Assembly: GCA_902500825.1 (NCBI GenBank)
Contig: CABVRX010000021.1
Span: 1-63,128 of the forward strand
Reading direction: 5' to 3'
Source of the DNA: an uncultured Nitrospira sp.
GTDB taxonomy: Bacteria > Nitrospirota > Nitrospiria > Nitrospirales > Nitrospiraceae
Length of the DNA stretch: 63,128 bases
Part shown: one piece after another, positions 59,915 to 63,128 of the stretch
Layout: each line of letters starts with the position of its first letter
Numbering within the stretch: position 1 is the first letter of the stretch
Position numbers and translations under genes: made by a program
The notes under the pieces: model-generated
The model's input: only the letters and a program-made list of their open reading frames with translations
The model's database searches: none
What the model was told of the DNA's origin: nothing

Positions 59915-61957
59915 ATGGCCACAATCGAATACTGGATCCAGTTGGAAAACCGTCCGTGGGACACATCGCCCCACAACATCGACCGGATAACCGGGATGGA
60001 CATGAAGGAAACCACGGGAAAAGACCCAATAGATGTGACCCTCAAATCGCCCGGGACGGGAGTGACGACAACGCGCAAGATGTTTAACCCTCTCCGCGAC
60101 AGCGACGGGAAGGTTAAGGACGCGCTCATTCTCCGTCGATACAAACCTCCCACGCAACAGGACCAGAGCGACGCCTGGACCATACCCGACGACCGCAAGG
60201 TGAACCCCTGGGACCTGAACGAGCCGGACCCGACGGATACCGGCACGATGGGCACGATTCCAGGTCCCGTCATCGAGTGCAACGTCGGCGACTCGGTGAT
60301 CGTCCACTTCCGCAACTTGGACATGCGCACGCACCTCGTAACGAAGCAAATCTGCATCGACTTTCCCTTTCCCTTTGGCGGCAACAACAAGATTTGTTTT
60401 CCATTCCCTGTCGCTGAGCCGATCGAAATCGAGAAGCGCGTGCACAGCCTCCATCCGCACGGGTTTGTCTTCAAGGCCAATTCGGACGGTGCCTATCCGC
60501 TTTCGCCGCCTGACGCGGCTCAGCCGATAGCAGGTACTCCGGGTCCGGACGAGACTACCTTTTGGGCGACCGTACCGGGATTTTTGGGAACCCGGAAGAA
60601 AGGTGATCGCGTGCCCCCGGGCGGGACGTTCATCTATCACTGGAACACGATCGGGTGGCCCTCCACATCCAATGTTTGGCTCTTTCACGACCACTCCATC
60701 TGCGACATGGAGAATGTTGAGTTAGGAGCCATTGGGATCATCGTGATCCATAACCCGGCCGACACTGAACAGGAAGTTGATATTCGAGCAGGCGATCCTA
60801 ATGATCCGAGTAAGCTCGACCCCGCGTTCCTACCGGACGGATCACCAAACGGCAGCCCCACCAATCTTACATGCTTCCCGTTCCCGGGAATCGATTTCCG
60901 TGTTCTCCCGCACGACCTGGAAGGGTTGGGTCTCCGTCACGACGATGTCCCTGGCCACGGTCACGCGGCTTTGCCTGGCACCCCTCAACCCGTGCCTACG
61001 GTCGGGAAGAAACCGCACAAGGAGGATGCGGAAGGCAGAAAGCCCGTCTTAGAGCGAATGATCAAGCGCGGTGATTTTCTGTTCGAACTCGACGAGAAGC
61101 TTGAGGTGATCAAGCAGCTATGCCTGCGGCGATACGACACTCCTCCGTCCAAGGCCCTCTATCTTCAGCTCTTCCACACGCTCGACGGTGTGCCGAGCAT
61201 GATGATCAACGGACGCACATTCATGGGCAATACGCCTACAATGGTCGCCGGTCGGGGGACGCGGATGAGGTTCGGCGTCGTGGGCATGGGCAACAGCGGG
61301 AGTGGCATCCACACGTTCCACCTTCATGGGCACCGGTGGATAGTGCCCGGTCCTCAGGGGAACACGCCGGGCACTATCCAAGGTAGCGCGCAGGTCCAAC
61401 CCGTCTCACAGTTCGAGGATACCCGCCTCTTCGGTCCGGCAAACTCCTTCGTCTTCACGATTGATGGACAGTCCAGCAGCTTCATGCGGGCGGGCGGGCC
61501 GAGCCCCGATGACTCGGTCGGTGAGTGGCACATGCACTGCCATGTCTTGGACCACATGATGATGGGCATGATGGGGTCTCTTCTCATCGTCAAGGGCGGC
61601 GAATTCGCGTCCGTTCTGCCCAGGGGCGTGCCGTGCGCGCATGATGATGGAGGCGGGCACGAAGAGCCTCCCGAAAACGGCGGCGCGACCCATCAGGTCA
61701 GCATCGAAAACGCCAGCAACGACGGATTTGTACCCAAGGTTATGAACATCAACGTCGGCGACACCGTTACCTGGAAGAACAACGACAGCCAGACCCACAC
61801 CGCGAGCAAGACCGGCGGCCCCGGCCTCAACTTCGACACGGGCAACATCGCCGCAGGAGCCACCTCGGCTCCGGTAACCTTCAATACCGCTGGCACGATG
61901 ACGTACCGGTGCAACATTCACACCAACATGACCGGCACAATCCAGGTTAACCCGTAA
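59915..61957 (+). CDS. Multicopper oxidase with C-terminal cupredoxin domain
   Basis: A 680-residue protein. Copper motifs in order: HSLHPHG (177-183), FHDHS (257-261), HTFHLHGHRW (about 469-478) and WHMHCHVLDHMM (about 535-546), together giving the trinuclear centre and type 1 site with Met as axial ligand. Residues about 595-680 add a plastocyanin-like domain (DTVTWKNNDSQTHTAS, YRCNIHTNM) with its own His-Cys-His-Met type 1 site. No Sec or Tat signal is visible: the protein starts MATIEYWIQL, odd for this family. AAAGGAG precedes the ATG by seven bases. A copper radical oxidase gene follows. Substrate unknown (laccase-, bilirubin- or metal-oxidase types are possible). Confidence 0.92.
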   Translation: MATIEYWIQLENRPWDTSPHNIDRITGMDMKETTGKDPIDVTLKSPGTGVTTTRKMFNPLRDSDGKVKDALILRRYKPPTQQDQSDAWTIPDDRKVNPWDLNEPDPTDTGTMGTIPGPVIECNVGDSVIVHFRNLDMRTHLVTKQICIDFPFPFGGNNKICFPFPVAEPIEIEKRVHSLHPHGFVFKANSDGAYPLSPPDAAQPIAGTPGPDETTFWATVPGFLGTRKKGDRVPPGGTFIYHWNTIGWPSTSNVWLFHDHSICDMENVELGAIGIIVIHNPADTEQEVDIRAGDPNDPSKLDPAFLPDGSPNGSPTNLTCFPFPGIDFRVLPHDLEGLGLRHDDVPGHGHAALPGTPQPVPTVGKKPHKEDAEGRKPVLERMIKRGDFLFELDEKLEVIKQLCLRRYDTPPSKALYLQLFHTLDGVPSMMINGRTFMGNTPTMVAGRGTRMRFGVVGMGNSGSGIHTFHLHGHRWIVPGPQGNTPGTIQGSAQVQPVSQFEDTRLFGPANSFVFTIDGQSSSFMRAGGPSPDDSVGEWHMHCHVLDHMMMGMMGSLLIVKGGEFASVLPRGVPCAHDDGGGHEEPPENGGATHQVSIENASNDGFVPKVMNINVGDTVTWKNNDSQTHTASKTGGPGLNFDTGNIAAGATSAPVTFNTAGTMTYRCNIHTNMTGTIQVNP

Positions 61958-62226
61958 GCCCTAACGAAAAGGCAGAAATAGCAAAGCCATGGGAAATGCA
62001 AGAAAAGGAGAGAATAAACAAAAGGGACGCAGGAAGGAAACTGAGGTGAAAGGCAGGTTTCTGATCGATAGAAAACCCGTTCGTAGCCTGCTTCGATTTT
62101 GCAGTAGCCCTTGAACTCCGGATGGTCTTGCATATGTGCCATTGAGCGAGATCGAACAAGGAGACGCTGAAACGTCTCAATAGTGGCATGGCGAATACCA
62201 CATGGCTCAGTGAAAGGAGATCAGTC

Positions 62227-63128
62227 ATGGCAAAAGCTCCCAAACGAAATCAGAGTAAGGGCAAGGTAAGCCCATCGAAAGAGGCCGAGACTGCAAATCT
62301 AACCGGGAAGATTGATGTTCACACCCAGGAGCGCGTTCTCCGCTTCGTCAACACAGCCCGGGTACCGACGGATCTGACAGTGCTGCCCCACGACCTCCGC
62401 GTCGTCGATGAGGCGTCCGCCCACATGGGGGACATCCCACACCATGTAGAGCAGAGACGCACCCTGGACATCAAGACCGCGATGCGGATCATGAAGGCGC
62501 GCCGCGAGGCCAACCTGCTCCACGGTTTTGTCGCCATCAAAGACTTGGTCGTCATTGATCGGCACATCCTGGACATTTTTTTCAGTGCCTTCGGCCCCGC
62601 CACATATGGACGCTGGGACTATCTGTATGACATGGAAGCAGGGGGCGTTGAGCTCTCCATTGAGCACGCGGCCTTATTGCGCACAGGCGAGGTCGTGTTC
62701 ATCGAGAGCGGCACGGATACCATCCTCTGGAATCCGGCCGATGAAGTGACTCCGCAGTTCACCACCATTCCTGGTTCCACTACGGGCCTGACCGCGGATC
62801 TCTTCTGCTCCGGGCATGCTTTCCTATCTGATGGGAAATTATTGGTGGTGGGCGGTGGTGGTGGTGGACCTGGGGCAGCCACCTCGAACCAGGGCTGGCG
62901 CTTCGATCCGGTGCTGCGCACCTGGACACGCACGGGCGACATGACGACCAGACGGTGGTACCCGACAGCGCTGATGCTGGGTGACGAGCAGGGACCCACG
63001 GGAGCGTGCGCACGCGTCCTCGTGGTCGGTGGTTCCGGTGGCACCGGCGGTATGGAAGTATACTCGGAAGCTACCAACGCCTTCCTGCCGATCACCGTGA
63101 ACGGCGTGATCACGAAGCACTTCAACCA
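62227..63128 (+). CDS. Galactose/glyoxal-oxidase-like copper radical oxidase (5' part)
   Basis: Open from ATG 62227 to the window end (300 codons visible, no stop). Kelch-type beta-propeller repeats appear as LLRTGEVVFIESG, FLSDGKLLVVGGG and RVLVVGGSGG. The cofactor residues of galactose oxidase are recognisable: Cys194 in DLFCSG (cf. DMFCPG) and Tyr245 in RRWYPTAL, which would form the thioether-linked Tyr-Cys radical site. Known reaction: oxidation of alcohols or aldehydes with O2 to give H2O2. The N-terminus MAKAPKRNQSKGKV is basic without a signal peptide. AAAGGAGAT precedes ATG. The 269-base gap to the oxidase upstream holds only a GAGACG/CGTCTC stem (62161-62178). Confidence 0.85.
   Translation, partial: MAKAPKRNQSKGKVSPSKEAETANLTGKIDVHTQERVLRFVNTARVPTDLTVLPHDLRVVDEASAHMGDIPHHVEQRRTLDIKTAMRIMKARREANLLHGFVAIKDLVVIDRHILDIFFSAFGPATYGRWDYLYDMEAGGVELSIEHAALLRTGEVVFIESGTDTILWNPADEVTPQFTTIPGSTTGLTADLFCSGHAFLSDGKLLVVGGGGGGPGAATSNQGWRFDPVLRTWTRTGDMTTRRWYPTALMLGDEQGPTGACARVLVVGGSGGTGGMEVYSEATNAFLPITVNGVITKHFN

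Noticed and set aside
1-63128. tRNA, rRNA, CRISPR array, intact insertion sequence or prophage
   Set aside because: Looked for T-loop-like motifs, direct repeat arrays, transposase and phage genes by eye; none was convincing.

Overview
The window looks like a chromosomal segment of a Nitrospira-type bacterium (phylum Nitrospirota). This is an inference from family resemblance and from moderately high GC, not from a marker gene: there is no rRNA or tRNA here. Pointers are NnrS, an arsenosugar-type ArsM/ArsR/ArsS set joined to a Pst transporter, a complete Kdp system ending in a beta-barrel porin, and many short secreted or lipoprotein families typical of that group. No prophage, CRISPR array or intact insertion sequence was seen.

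Layout. 0-6 kb: nnrS, a small zinc-ribbon gene, recQ, a deleted methyltransferase pseudogene, a helical-repeat protein and an alpha/beta hydrolase. 6-13 kb: envelope genes (DUF4105, DUF3015, TRL-like lipoprotein, beta-barrel, DUF3332), a YfcE-like phosphoesterase, an M48 protease and an AIM24-like protein. 13-22 kb: an amidohydrolase, a 1364-residue TPR/disordered/membrane protein facing an orphan secretin across a 577-bp gap that holds a perfect palindrome, then a PilZ protein. 22-29 kb: two HicB-like orphans, then one rightward operon: arsenite methyltransferase-like, ArsR-like, ArsS radical SAM, PstS, PstC, PstA, PstB. 29-37 kb: hflK-hflC, fhs, an M23 peptidase, cutA, an M20 dipeptidase and two secreted or lipid-anchored hypotheticals.

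37-47.7 kb: leftward potassium locus in the order 26-residue membrane peptide, kdpF, kdpA, kdpB, kdpC, kdpD, kdpE, porin. Two different palindromic repeats sit between kdpA and kdpB and between kdpB and kdpC. 47.8-54.8 kb: a tightly packed leftward run with a zinc-ribbon membrane protein with a HExxH motif, a site-2 protease, an HTH-metallo-beta-lactamase fusion, an M16 peptidase pair, a HAD phosphatase and a secreted hypothetical. 55-59 kb: secreted barnase-like RNase plus barstar, a small zinc protein, hemL, a secreted thermonuclease and DUF2442. 59.9 kb to the end: a signal-less multicopper oxidase with an extra cupredoxin domain, followed by a galactose/glyoxal-oxidase-like copper radical oxidase that runs off the window.

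The most unusual signal is not a gene. Three intergenic palindromes (12377-12545, 43160-43331, 57901-58024) each abut the stop codon of a leftward gene. Their arms differ between copies but remain complementary within each copy, with one mismatch kept in all three. A fourth, longer palindrome (45467-45672) shares their core motif. This is a repeat family with structure-preserving covariation, two members of which lie inside the kdp operon.
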